NCBI RefSeq assembly: GCF_030704535.1
Contig: NC_081813.1
Location: 466,501-530,500, forward strand
From: Vitis vinifera
Lineage: Eukaryota; Streptophyta; Magnoliopsida; Vitales; Vitaceae
DNA: 64,000 bases
Reading direction: 5' to 3'
Shown here: piece after piece, positions 19,616-32,500 of the stretch
Layout of the letters: the number at the start of each line of letters is the position of its first letter
How positions within the stretch are numbered: position 1 is the first letter of the stretch
Position numbers and translations under genes: made by a program
The notes under the pieces: model-generated
The model's input: only the letters and a program-made list of their open reading frames with translations
What the model was told of the DNA's origin: nothing
Databases searched by the model: none

Positions 19616-22600
19616 ATGTCCAGGTTTCGATCACTTTGGCAAGCTTCTCTAAATGCAACAAGGAAAGGTACTTTTTGATTTCAGTTTGTTTTCTTAGCGT
19701 AGAAAAACTAGTGTCAGTTTATTGATAAAAAAATGATAATAGGTTTCTGTTTGCAAAAACAGAAAAATAAAATTGATCGAGAAAAGGTGTTTTGTAATAC
19801 AATTTCACAAAATTTTCTGAAAAAATCTGTCAAAAATACTTTTTTTTTTTTTTATGTTTTAAAGAATGAAGATGTTGATTGTTTTGATTTTGTCTAAACC
19901 GGAAACATTTCTAAAAACATAGTCAGAGCCTATCATTTTTTGAGAATTTCTGGTCAGTCTGCGAAATCACTCATCATTAAGAAAAAGAATCATGACGGGA
20001 AGTGGAATTGCCTTTTTGTTTCTTTGTAAAGTTCATATGCATGACTGTTATTCTTGTTCTTTTTTATTCTTCACCATGTAGCTCTCACATGGAATGTTGA
20101 AAACTGGATCCCTCCTAGTGAAAGATATATTTTCAATTTCAATTCAAAGGAAGAGCTAAAGAAGTGGCACCTCTATTCAGATTCTGAATATGGAGGTATG
20201 GATGCTCGAGTTTAAAGTCTCTGTTGCATGAATATGTATGTTTGAATTCACTTGGAACCAAACATGTGGAATTCAGGATGCGTTATATAGTCAATTTGTT
20301 CTTTATATAAGAATACGGTTTTTATTGTTTCGGCCTCTTCCCTTCACAATTTATAACGTGAACTTATGAAATCTGCATTTATAGCCTTACCTAGCTTCAT
20401 CATTCAGCACATGCTTAAAACCATTTTGGTATTGCACTGGAATTGATCCAGTGTAATTGAAGCATATGGCTGGATTTGATGAAACCTCTTCATTGATTGC
20501 AGTTCTTATTTCTTTGTTTCTGGATGGTGGTGATTTGCATAGGTTAAAGGTCATGTGATGAATTACCTTAAAAGTTAATAAAGGACTAAGATATTTGTCA
20601 ATCTATGGTAACTCTCAGGGATGTCGTCAGCGTCTTTGGAGATCATGGATGCTGGAAATGGACTAAGTGGTACTGGCTGAGACATTCTGCATAATCCTTT
20701 ATGTCTCTACTCTTTAACAATCATTTCATTTTCAATGCGTTTGACTTGTGAATCAATGATATCTTTGTTGTATTTAATAGGAATCTTCTCTGGGAACCTT
20801 TCTTTGGATTTAATTGAGGGTTCAAAATGGAACATAAGAAGGGGTGGCTTTTGTGGAATGCGATCCAAGAAGGTGAATATCATTCCAACTTTCTTATGGA
20901 TTGAAGGATCAGGGTCAGCAATTAATTTGAAATCATTTCAACCATTTTTCAGTAGTACTGTCAAATATTAATGCTAAACTTGCAAAGTTGTTCAGCACTT
21001 GGGCTACTCTAGACTACAAGTATCAAAGTTGTTCAGTACTTAAGGGCAATATCTATGTGCTCAGTTCAATTGTATTATCAATATGTCTTGATTATTGGCA
21101 TTAAGTTGGTTCGTCATTTAGATATTAAATATTGTTGCATATTTATGCACTTGTTCTCCTTTCATGTTGGTCGTCATTGTGTGTTTTTATTATTATTCCT
21201 GAAATTTTGTTTTCCTAGTTTTGCATTATATTGACACAAAGGCTGACCTTTCTATGAGTTGAAGGGCTTTTCTCTAGGTTTTAGTTATGAGCAAAACAAA
21301 TCCTATGTTCAACCTTGCTTAAGCTGAAGACATCCCTAAAGCAACCCCTATCAGGGGGATAGCTTACCCTTTAATAACTGTTTTTTAAGAGTCTATATTT
21401 ACGTTTGGGTCATGTTTGGTATGTGGGAATGAGGAATGGAAATAAATATTTTGTTTTCATTCTTATTTCTGCTTTAATAAGAATGGATTTGGTGATTCTA
21501 ATTCTTGTGTTTAGATGCACCTAGGAATGTAATGTTGGAATGATTGTTTGTTTCTATTTCAATATTTGATAATAATGGAGATATGAATGAAAAGAGAAAT
21601 AAATTAACAATAATAACCTTTCACATAGTTTAACATAATTTTTTTTATTTAAAAAATTTTATTTGAGAGTTTTTTTTTTGGCTAAATAATAAGATTAAGA
21701 AAAAAATTATTTACTTGATAAATAAAAATTAACTATAAAAAGTTATAAAAATCTAATGGAGATGTAGGGGTAAAATAGTAATTTTAAGATATTATTTATT
21801 ATTTCCTACATTAAGGGAATCAAAATACCTCCTGTTGGAGATCAATTGAAATCCCACTTATGAGTAGGATTTCATTTCTACCGGAATTATTTTTTATTTC
21901 ATTCTCATTGTCATTTAAGTTATTCAAATGTAGGAATGGATAAGTAAAGGAATGAGATGTCCATTCCCACTCTTCTTTCCCTTATACCAAACATGACCTT
22001 AAGGACTTAGATAAGATAAGATAATAATGCTAAGGCCACTATTCCTGATGAAAGGAAGGAATAGAGTAAGGTCTGGCCTTTACCTTTAGTGCTAGTAACT
22101 AAACATCTATATGCTTTGGGCTCAATCTCATATGGTTTTCAGAGGCTTGAATTAGTGGTTTAAGGCCAGCATTGATAAGCAACAGTTAAGGACTTAGGTT
22201 CATGTTCCTACACTGAGTGGAAGAATTAGATTAGAAATATTTCTCTCTTTTAACCTTAAGTGGGACAGACAGATAGTCTTGAAATCAGATTGCTGGGCAA
22301 TGAGTTTTATCTTTTCTAGTAACTCCATTAAAAACTATGATTTTTTGCTTCAAATTTGGTGCAAAACAAAGTAGAATGGTTTCATTTTCATGTGAAAACA
22401 CCCTGCCTTATATGCCATTAGTGCATGAACAACTTTCCTTATTTATATCATTATATGCATTTTGCTGCAGTTTGATGGATTCATCGATTTGGAATCTTAT
22501 GATACAATAGCGCTAAAGGTTAAAGGAGATGGGAGATGTTACATTTCTACTGTGAGTTTCTAAGGCTCTGATTGCATCCTGGAAAGAATGAGGGAAAGGA

Positions 22601-23934
22601 AACAAAATTGCTCAAAATAGCTTGAGAAAAGAATCCAGTTTTTAAGTAATTTTCAGTATTTTCCCTTGCTCTTTCAAGATGCAAATGCAATCTTAATATT
22701 TTAGATGAGGCCAAACCATCAGTTTTCTTCTGAACAGTCTGAACCTTGATGAAATGTTGGTGCAGATATATACAGAGAATTGGGTGAATTCACCTGCACA
22801 ACAGGAAGATAATTCATGGCAAGCATTTGTTTTTGTACCAAAAGACAACTGGTATATTACAAAGGCAAGTTCTGTGCTCCTCAAGCTCATTTGTGTAATG
22901 TGTTGATATAACAGACCTCACTGTCATATTGGACTATCATACTACTGTAGCTTACAGATTTGAAAAGCAATTCATGCATGATCCAAGAAACATGGAACCT
23001 GCTAATTTTTTGCTCAACTAATGAGTTGCACCTGGGCATGAAATGTACTACTAAGTACTAAGTGACTGCGGTGAAGTCTGTCTGTTCTTTGAAATCATTA
23101 CTTAGAAAGACTGTAGTAACATTAGTTATCACCATAATATGATACATTTGATCTAATAACATGAGCTTGCCTGTTATGGAAGATTCCGCTTTAAGGCATG
23201 AAATTTTTTCATAGGTTTATAAGACTTCTTGATTTATTGCATCATGCTCCTTCGCATGTAACCCAGTAACGACATTTCAGGAAAAACTGAAAAAGTGAAT
23301 GATACCGTGCTATTTAAGGCCTTTTTTGTTCCAAAGAGAGAGAGATAAAAAGAAAGGGGTATATCCATGCTGTTGGGTAAATGAGTTAATTAGTATGATT
23401 GGGAAGTTAGATGTTGTACTATAGACATACATAAATCATAAATGATGATTGATATATGATCAATAAAGCATTTATTATAGCCATTTTGCTCCTATGATGT
23501 AGAATACAGAAAGAAGAAAGGAAGTACTTCTGTTCATTTTCAAGAATTCTTATGTGCTACATAAAGGATTGATGAGTAGGTTTTGATGGAATTTTTCATT
23601 AGAAAAAGGTGTTCTTTTCTTTGATAGGGCTTTATTTCCATAGATTTGAGAGTTATTCTGCGTTGCCATGATCTAGAACTTGTTTTTTTGGTGAATGAAT
23701 ATATCTTTTCTGTGTTTGAAAACCTGAACAGTGGTGTCTTTTCAGATTCCTCTTGCTCATTACCTACCAACATGGAGAGGAAATGTTATAGATGCAGAGA
23801 TAGAAATGAATCCATCGCGTATCGTCGGTATGTCTCTGTCTGTCAATTCCGGAGGTGGTGTCCCAGGTGCTACAACCGGGCCAGGCGATTTCAAGTTGGA
23901 AATTGATTGGATCAAAGCCTTGAGAACACAATAG
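19616..23934 (+). CDS. CIA30: Complex I intermediate-associated protein 30 (CIA30/NDUFAF1 family)
   Basis: Seven coding exons join in frame: 19616-19667, 20082-20195, 20619-20669, 20781-20872, 22471-22551, 22766-22864 and 23746-23934. They encode 225 residues. A leader intron from about 19303 to 19610 precedes the ATG. The protein starts [21 protein letters not shown], and the CIA30 domain follows: [43 protein letters not shown], a [21 protein letters not shown] block, [20 protein letters not shown] and the end block [15 protein letters not shown]. In animals and fungi CIA30 helps assemble the membrane arm of mitochondrial NADH dehydrogenase; the plant role is inferred. The intron after 22864 uses a GC donor (AAG|GCAAGT). 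A MITE-like element sits in the fourth coding intron. Confidence 0.94.
21408..21998. mobile_element. MITE-like element in a CIA30 intron
   Basis: About 590 bp bounded by GGTCATGTTTGGTAT and its inverse ATACCAAACATGACC, a perfect 15-bp terminal inverted repeat. Similarity continues inward (GTGGGAATGAGGAATGGA versus the inverse of TCCATTCCCACTC). No transposase frame is seen. It is probably a non-autonomous DNA transposon. No target-site duplication was established. Confidence 0.75.
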
Positions 23935-26900
23935 GTTCCTTTAGACTATACCACAAGGTATTGAAATTTTGGTTGTATCAAACCATTGCAATTAGTTCAG
24001 AAATTTTCTACCTCCAATTCACCCAATAGTAAGTTAACAAACTTTACCGATGTTTTTGGCTACTGGTCAAGTGGGGCTCTGGCTGGATCACCTAAAGCTG
24101 CTGTCCTAACTGTAATTGATACATAAACCAATTCAACCAGCTGCTCCAAGTGGGTGTTTTATTTAATGACTCATCAATTGTTCAATAATAGTATCTGAAG
24201 AAATTCTCAGTCAACTATAGTTGGCACCTATTCATGTGTGACCATTTAATGTGTCTGTTTATCATGTTACATGTTCTACGCAGAACCAATATCCACAATA
24301 CAAAGGTGCAATCTTCCTCTATGGACCATTCTTTTATTAGTTGCAATTTAAAGTTTGGCATTAGGATATTTCTGCATATGATTCTAGTAATATTCTCTTT
24401 CCAAATGAAGCTCTACCCATGAGTCCAAAACTATTGCAGAGAGCTTTTGAGGCATTGAAGAGGTCAATGGAATATCACAGCTTGTAGATGGACCCAGTGT
24501 GACTACAAGTGGATGATTATAAGTAAGTTTTGGTTTCTGTGGATTGACGAAGACTTGTTAATTTATGCTGTTAATCAATCAAACAACTGTCATTCTATTT
24601 ACAACTATTTGACAGTTGACACTTAAATTGAGTAGTCACATTCTTCTCTTCTTCGCCTTCTGGAAAGTGAAAATACCAATGAACGGTGTGGTGATAGCTG
24701 GGACCCCTTTGGTGTAGCTGGATCCCCACCACCAATGTCCGTACAACCCAAAAGGTCTTTCTAACTTCTAAGATGAATAGCACTTGTGCCTTAAAACTCT
24801 ATGCCCTGGGGACCCCTTTCTCCTCATGTGCCTTTTTCCTTTTCAATTCTTACTTTATTTTTCAACTTCCATCCTTTTCACTAATGTTACTTAGCATGCT
24901 AAAGAGTTTTTTGGATAAATTTGCCATTGAAAATGAGATTTTTTTTTTTTTATCTGAAGATAAAAATATTTTGAGAAACGATTAGAAATATGGGGTCATA
25001 ATCATATTTAAAGAAAATATTTTAAGTAAAAGTGATTCAAATGAAAACACTTTTTTTATTTTTAATTGAGGGTAAATAGAAAAGTCCTGAGAGTGGGACA
25101 GAAGCGTAAATGGGGGTGGCTGTGGAGACTATCAATGAGATGTTAAGTTGTGGCTCGTGAAGCAGAGAAGCCTCCACTTTACAGCTTTTGAGTATTGGGC
25201 ACTGGGCAGTACTTGCCATAAGGGTGTTGTTTGTTTTCCTTTTCCGTAGATTGGGGCGTGGTGGTGGGTTGTTTCTACAGTGCTCTTTGAAATTGGTAGA
25301 GACTTATATTATAGGGACTAGGGAGATAGCAGCCAGAGGTGATCAATGTCCCAGGGGGACCAATTAGAAGTGTGTGCGACCCACACTCTTTAAAAAAATG
25401 GGGATTGATCGTTGACGGTGCCCAAATAAGTTCCAAGCAGCCCCAGGGTGTTTGTACAAATTTGACCAGTCTGCCATTGCTGGCTCCCCCATCTTCTCGT
25501 TTCCCCCATACGCTACTCTTTACTAGGATGTTTCTCCTGTTCTTATCTGAATATTAATCTAAGGGTCGACTACATCATTATGTAATGAAAAGCATCACCC
25601 ATTGGGTGTTGTCTTGTGTACTTTGGATATCATTGTCTCATTCAGTTTATTTTGTATCTTCATCCCATTTGGGTATACCTTAGTCTTATTTGTGTGTATT
25701 TTTCCAGAGTTTATCTTGCATTTTCAAGCCAATCTCAACCCAAATTAAACTTACCAACATAAAAGATATAAACTTACCTTGTGTCTCTAAAGATCGGTAG
25801 TAAAATTTTGTTTGATACCTCAATTTAAAAAAAAAAAAATTAAAATCATTATTTTTAAAATATACATTTTTAAGAATTTTTTTAAACAATTGAAAATATT
25901 TTTTAAATTTGTTTTAAGAATTGTTTTAAATACTTGCCACTTTAGTTTGATTGTTGGGTGTAGCGAAGAAATAGAATCAAAGTATTGTTTACCTCTATAT
26001 CTAACGTAATACTTAAAAATACTTCAAATTTATTCCAAAAAACTTGCTTTTGTGAATGCATTTGAGGAATAAAATTCTCTTTAAAAATTCAAATATAAAT
26101 GATAAATTTTCTCCATTCATTTTTCAAAGCGTCTCAAATTTATTTTCAAATATAATCTATTTTGATAATAAATTCTTCAAAAACCTTCTTATTCTCTTTG
26201 ACCTAGTTTTTTCATTAAAAAATTCATTAGATATAGAGGTGATAAAACTTATTATGATTCCTCAATGCAATAACACGAACCACATATACTTTTTACGGAT
26301 TTGAGTTAAATATCAATAAATTTTAATCAAATTCATATCTAACACGATAACACATTTAATAAATAAATAATTTTTTAATCAATTTATATAATACGGATTT
26401 GATCAAGGTCCATCTAATAATCTTGCTATTGATTTAATTATATATTTAAATTATTTAATTTATATTTAACTTTAGTTATATAATATATTATCTATTTAAT
26501 AATTAAAAAATATTTAAATTTATATTATTTATACTATTATTATTCGTATATGATTTGGGTTATGTAGTAGAATACTGAGACTCTGAAACGAAACAAAAGA
26601 CCATCGATGTGAATTGTTAAGCTTAATTAGATGCTAATGGCAAAGTGATGATATTAAATAAATAAAAGGAGGGCATTTGCAATGTCGAGTGAGGGTGGTC
26701 CCCACCACTTTTACACAAGTTATATACACAACACATTGCAGAGGGTCACATCAAAAATATATAATTAAAAATAAAAAATAAAAAAACCTGAAAAATCAAA
26801 CGAACCAAACAGTTAAAAGAGAACTTTCTGGACACATACCCCTAAAAAATATCTAACCCACCCCTCTTCAATCTCAGCCGTCCATCACTGCCTCCACCAC

Positions 26901-26940
26901 TCCCGTACACTTATCTCGCAGTCAATAAAACCACCACCCC
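23935..26940. other. Spacer between the CIA30 and J-domain protein genes
   Basis: Holds the CIA30 3' region, then AT-rich spacer. The small frames in it overlap and carry no recognised family. An AT-rich low-complexity stretch runs at about 25800-26560. No tRNA or clear transposon end was found. Confidence 0.5.
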
Positions 26941-26948
26941 CCACCCTT

Positions 26949-26958
26949 TATTTATAAA
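26949..26958 (+). promoter_or_regulatory. TATA box of the J-domain protein gene
   Basis: TATTTATAAA preceded by ACCCT and followed by a C/T-rich stretch, about 240 bp before the ATG at 27197. A (TTTG)n run in the leader at about 27102-27130 lies between them. Confidence 0.55.
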
Positions 26959-27196
26959 ATTCCCCTTCTCTAGACTCTTCCTAAAGCCTTATGTCTCCTC
27001 TTTCTCTCTCCACATTACGTCTTCCAATCTGTTTTCAGAGCCAAGCATAATAAAAAGATGTAGTAATCATCTTCCACTTCAATTTTCTTTTTCTTTTTCT
27101 GGTTTGTTTGTTTGTTTGTTTGTTTGTTTGGACAAACGGATTAATTCGTCGACAAGAAATTTTTCTGTGTTTCTCTGGTTGGTTTCTGGTGCAACA

Positions 27197-29584
27197 ATGG
27201 CCGCCGGAGAAGAGAAGAGCAATGATTTTTATGCCGTTCTAGGGTTGAAAAAGGAATGCACCGCCTCCGAGCTCAGAAATGCGTACAAGAGACTTGCCCT
27301 GGTTAGAATTGTGAACCCTTTCTTCTCTTCTAGATTCTCTCTGTTGGGTCTGTTCATGATTTGATCAACTGGGTCTTCTCCAAAACCAAAAACAATTCGG
27401 AAAAATCTCTCCTTTCCCGGAAACAATCGCATGGGTTTCTGGGTCTTCCCAAAAAATTAGTTTTTTTTTTCTTTCTGGGTTTTCCCGGGAAAACATGGGA
27501 TTTTCCCGGAAATTCTGTAATTTTCTTAATCTTGATGGGAAACTTTTCTTGGTAGATGTGGCACCCAGATCGTTGCTCCTCGTCGGGAAACTCGAAATTC
27601 GTGGAAGAAGCGAAGAAGAAATTTCAGGCCATACAAGAAGCCTATTCAGGTTATTCCAATCCTTAATTTTTTATTTTTTTTCCAATTATTTGTCTAAAAT
27701 CATTCTTTTAATACCAGAAGGGAAAAATAAAAACAGAAAAGGAAAGAAAATAACAACTTTTCTATACTAATTGGATTCACGGGATGCTGTATTTCCCTGC
27801 GATTCATCTGTGTACAGTTCTCTCTGATGCGAATAAAAGGTTTCTGTACGACGTTGGAGCCTACGACAGCGATGATGACGAAAACGTAAGTTTTAACGAC
27901 CAAAGTTTTTCCCTTTTTTATTATTAAATATTTCCTAATTTTTATCTCCAGAGCTCGCCCCCATGTGGGCTACACTATACCAACAATGTGATTGGTTGTC
28001 TCCTCATTTTCACACATCTGTCCAATCAGATTCTGACACGTCTATCTTTTGAGCTGAACTGGACCTCACCTGATCTTAGTCACTAATCACTTTTGTGTCG
28101 TGTTTGGTTTGTGATCTTTTTATTAACCCCATTTTTCCCTGTTCCTAAAATTTGGAAGGAAAAAAAACGTGGTACTATTTTTTTTTTTCCCTGTAGTGAT
28201 TTATTTATAGAAAATGTTAAATTATTATTTTTTAGATTAAAAAAAAAAATGGGAATTCTTCAACTCTGCCAAACAACCCAATCCAAAATGAATATGTTGT
28301 TTGTTTTTATTCTCGAAAATGACAACGCTTTTTGCCAGAATAAAAAAAAATCATTTCATGGCATTTGGGATGAACCAAACATGTCCTTCATCACCTTATT
28401 AGTATCTGTGTTTTCCTTTAGCTGCTTTCATGGTATTTGTCTGGCTTTGAACAGCTTAGCTATGCAAAACCCACTTACTATATATGGCAAAACTTGTCTT
28501 TTTCATCATCAAACCAATTGGATTTGAATGATAATGAAGGCTATCTTATGTTTGGTTCCCAGGAAATTTATGAAAAAATGCAAGAAAAAGAAAATAGGGA
28601 GGAAAAGTAAAAGGAAGTAAATAATATTTTAAACAAATGTTGATTATTTTTTGTAATAAGATCAAATATAATTTTTTTTTCTTAGTACTTTCCCCGAAAC
28701 CAAACATAGTGGAACTATTTTTCTGAAAAAATTTGAACCATGCATGCAGTTATTTTTCATATTTTGGCATTGAGGATGTCTTTGAGGTAAGGTTGCTTCC
28801 TCCTATGGTGCTGGGGTGGAACAGCTTAGCCGGTTACCCGTTTTTGATACCGATTCATCAATTGATTGAATTGTATAGAGCAACAACTAGTGATGATGAA
28901 CATTCAATATGCAGGGAATGGGGGATTTTTTGAATGAGATGGCGGTTATGATGAGCCAAACCAAGTCCAATGTAAGCCTCTGTTTCGATCTTATCGGGAC
29001 ATTGCAAATACTGATAGCAATACTGGTGATGATTATAATGGCGGGATTGTGATATTGACAGGAAAATGGGAAGGAGAGCTTTGAGGAGTTGCAGGAGCTC
29101 TTTGAGGATATGTTCCAAAGGGATGTCGACGCATTCAACTCTGCCTCTCATCACCCCATGAACTCTTTCCCCAGTTCTACTTCCACTTCTTCCTACTGCG
29201 AAAGCTCCAATGCCAACAACAAGCGGAATTCGGCTGAAATGGGCTCTGGAAGGATGATGAGTGCAGGGGAGTCCTCTGCTTTTGATGCCCACTTTCAGAG
29301 CTTCTGCTTTGGGGTTTGTCCATTTCATTGCTTCATTCTCTTTGTTTATCTCCTTCTGGGCAGGCCCGGATTGAAGTCTTATAATTTGGTTGTCTGACAC
29401 TGCATGTTTGTGTAAATGGTGAAGACAGGCGGCACGCCAGGGAGATTTCAGGAGGGGGAAAGGAGCAAGAGGAGGAATTCCAGGAGGAGCCAACGGTAGA
29501 CGAAGAAGAACGGGTAGAAAGCAAAAGGTTTCATCTGGCCATGATGTCTCCTCCAATGACTACTACTCTCATGTTTACACTTAA
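27197..29584 (+). CDS. J-domain (DnaJ/HSP40 type III) protein
   Basis: Exons 27197-27301, 27556-27649, 27818-27885, 28915-28971, 29062-29313 and 29429-29584 give 243 residues. The J-domain covers about residues 10-80: NDFYAVLGLKKECTASELRNAYKRLAL, the HPD tripeptide at residues 38-40 (MWHPDR), KKFQAIQEAYSVLSDANKRFLYD. There is no G/F region or zinc finger. A conserved plant segment follows (GMGDFLNEMAVMMSQTK and ESFEELQELFEDMF), then a serine-rich stretch and, with the acceptor at 29429, a basic tail RRRRTGRKQKVSSGHDVSS ending in VYT. A second acceptor four bases upstream (exon from 29425) would give a different 24-residue tail ending at 29499. The HPD motif stimulates an Hsp70 ATPase; partner and compartment are unknown. 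Introns 1 and 2 are short and intron 3 carries MITE-like repeats. Confidence 0.9.
28097..28386. mobile_element. MITE-like element in intron 3 of the J-protein gene
   Basis: Ends CGTGTTTGGTTT and (reverse complement of the right side) GGACATGTTTGGTTC bound about 290 bp without an open frame of interest. Borders approximate. Confidence 0.4.
28545..28712. mobile_element. Second short MITE-like element in intron 3 of the J-protein gene
   Basis: About 170 bp, with left end TTATGTTTGGTTCCCAGGAAA and inverted right end CCACTATGTTTGGTTTCGGG. It is AT-rich and has no coding potential. Confidence 0.5.
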
Positions 29585-32500
29585 CTATGCAATCATCCAA
29601 CTCCTAATCATATCATTCCATGGCCAACCAAGCGGAATCAGCTGGGGGAATCACATTGAAACCGCAGAAGCAGCAGCGAGTCTGGCCATGGCTAATAGAG
29701 AACTACGAAGCAGAGAGCTGCTGCTCTGGACTAGTGGTTCGACCCATCTGCTACTTCAGCCAATTTTGCCATTACCCCTCTGTTCACCATTCCCTCTGGT
29801 ACCAGCTTCCATCTTCAAAAAAATGATGCTTCCGCTTTCTGCTTTTAGCTTTTGGCTTTTTGCTTTTGGATGTAAAGGAATGAGATTCTCTATTGGGTTT
29901 TGCTTAGTATTGTTATTGTTTTCATTAATATTTCAGAAAGAAAAGCTCTCATTCATGTCTACAAAAAGTTGTTGACAGTGTTGAAAGTGCTTGCGATGTA
30001 AAGATACACCCAATCTCTACATCTTCTAATCAATCAGACATGGACTCAACATTCGTCTAAAATTGCTCCAAATTCAATTGTTCTCAAAAAAAATCACAAG
30101 ATATTTTAGCTTGTTTTAAACTAGGATTTTCATTTTCTTGTTTTTGGTTCTTGTCAACTTTTTCGGAAAGCCAAAGGTTGTGACACCTTAATAACAAGAT
30201 ACCTAATTTAATGACAATGATAATCAGAATTTTGGATTTAAGTGAAGGGTTTGATGATTATTGATATATGACTTTTAGTTATTTTTTAGTAATTAAGTGG
30301 TGCAATCAAATCTTAATTATAATATTATAATATGGTTTGATGACGATGATTTGATAACATCGGATTAGATAAGTGATGATGATGATTATTATAAAGTAAT
30401 GGTGATTTTGAGGGGTTCTAACATTTGAGTTTTATGATTATGATATATTCTTGGTGTGATTTGGTGAATAGTACCCTTATTTGGTATTTTAGTGGTGCTT
30501 AAAATATTTATTTTAAAAAAGAAAAATAAATTCAAACATAAAAAAATTATAAAGGAAAAATTAAAAATTAAAAATTAAAAAATATATATATATATTAAGA
30601 ACTTGTATAGTATACATAAATACATCATAAATAAGTAATTGAAAAATATTTTTTATATTTGAGTTATGCACACTATAATTAATAACCCTTTTTAATGACT
30701 ATCAAAAACTTGAATGGGAAGAGAGTGACTCTGTGTCGAGTGAAGGGGTGTGAATTGGTGGAGGGATGGGGGGAAGGTGAGCCCTACAACATGTGGCCTA
30801 AGGCCCCACAGTTGGGTCAAGTGCCCTGAGCCATCTGAGTCCAATCCAAACGATTAACCGACCAAAAAGCACCTCTAGTATGCTTTTGGGTTTGATGGCT
30901 TGAGATAGAGGTGGACCCACTTCCCCCCTACACAAACCCCTATCCACTTTCTGGTTTGATGAAGAAACGGCCTTTTTAGTGGGCCCCAATTTTCGTGCTA
31001 AGTTGCCACGGATTCATTGTAGCCCTTTAGCTATGTGGGTCCTCCCCCAACAAAAATAATGCCCTCATCTCATGTTCTTTTTCTTCTTCCTCTCCTCACA
31101 TAGCTCACGACTTGAGCAACTTGTGTTGACTGCAGATGACTCCCAACTTGGTTGCTCTACCTCTACCCAACATTACAAATTATGAAGGGCAAAACATTGA
31201 AGGTCTTTCTAGCTTTCTTTGAATGTGAAGATACATTTGCCCAACAACAACTCACACCCTACAAGCCCATGATGACCATGTGTTTGTTACTTGTCTCTTG
31301 TCTCTTGTCTACATCTTTCTTTTACTGAATTTTGGGCAATGCATAGGTTACAGGAGTTCTTTTAACATTTTAGGTGCATGAATGTGATCCAATCGATGTT
31401 CTTAGTATGCAATAATTAGGATAAAAAGCGTAAAATAAGTCAAGTGGAGTTCGACAAAAAGGGTATTTGAATTGAGCCCACACAAGTCAATATATAGAGT
31501 GTGTTTGATAGTAATTTTATAAAAGAAAATATTTATGATATTTTTAACACTTGAATGATAAAAAAATTTTAAAAGCATTTCCTAAAATAATTGTCAAACA
31601 AATTCATAGAAAATATTAAATGATACAAAACAATCCTCCAAGAAGTATGGTAAAAAGTAAAAAAGATATAAGACAATTCTTCAAGAGTTTGATAAATATC
31701 ACAAGGTGTGAAAGGAAGATTTGATCAATTAAATGTCTATCTCGACCAATTAATTGAAAATATTATACGAGAGGGGTGTCATACTAAAGTAATATTAGTA
31801 TTGGGATCTTAATATAAATTTAAGTTATTGAATGAGTATTATATCATATCAAATCATATCATTCATATTTTTGTCATATCTTTTTATCTTTTTATACATG
31901 ATTACATTCTTCGAATCTTTAGTCATACTCTTACTTCAAAAGACGAAGATAATTAATAATTTACTCAAAAGTGACATTTGATCCTAAAAACATACTCTTA
32001 ATCAAGTAGTTGGAATAAATAAATGTGAATCAATAAAATATCTCAAATTTGTATGAAAAGATGGTGATGGTGGAGGTAGTTGTCAGCCATTCTTCAACAA
32101 TCCTAGTCATTGCAATAGTTTGCATACCTATAGAGTAGGGGTAACCAAAATGTTTTAACACCAATGCCCAATTGTTGCACATGAGAAATTCATGATAATG
32201 ACAAGTACAAGTTGGGATAGAAAATATAAAGTTTGAAAAAGTGGACAAGTTGAGTCTTAGGGGATGAAAAAAAAAAAAAAGGTTAGAGATAGATACAAGT
32301 TGACATAGAATATGATGTTCATCCCACAAGTTGATACTTAAAAACAAAGATGGAATCAATCACTTAGAGAAAGAATAATAGCATTGCACTCATCTTTGCT
32401 AGAGACAAAAAAAAAAAAAAAAAAAATCATCTTACCATGATGTGTCAATAACTCCCTAGTTTAAAAACATATAAATTATATAAGTCATTCAGAAACAGAC
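29585..32500. other. J-protein 3' region and spacer
   Basis: The first 400 bp should hold the 3' untranslated region. A small foldback with ends GTGTTTGATAGTAATTTTAT and (inverse) AATTTGTTTGACAATTAT lies at about 31499-31612. The rest is AT-rich; the frames at 30798-30989 and 32030-32359 show no family motif. Confidence 0.5.

Noticed and set aside
28858-29556. 232-codon minus-strand open frame
   Set aside because: Antisense to J-protein exons with correct splice sites; no recognised motif.
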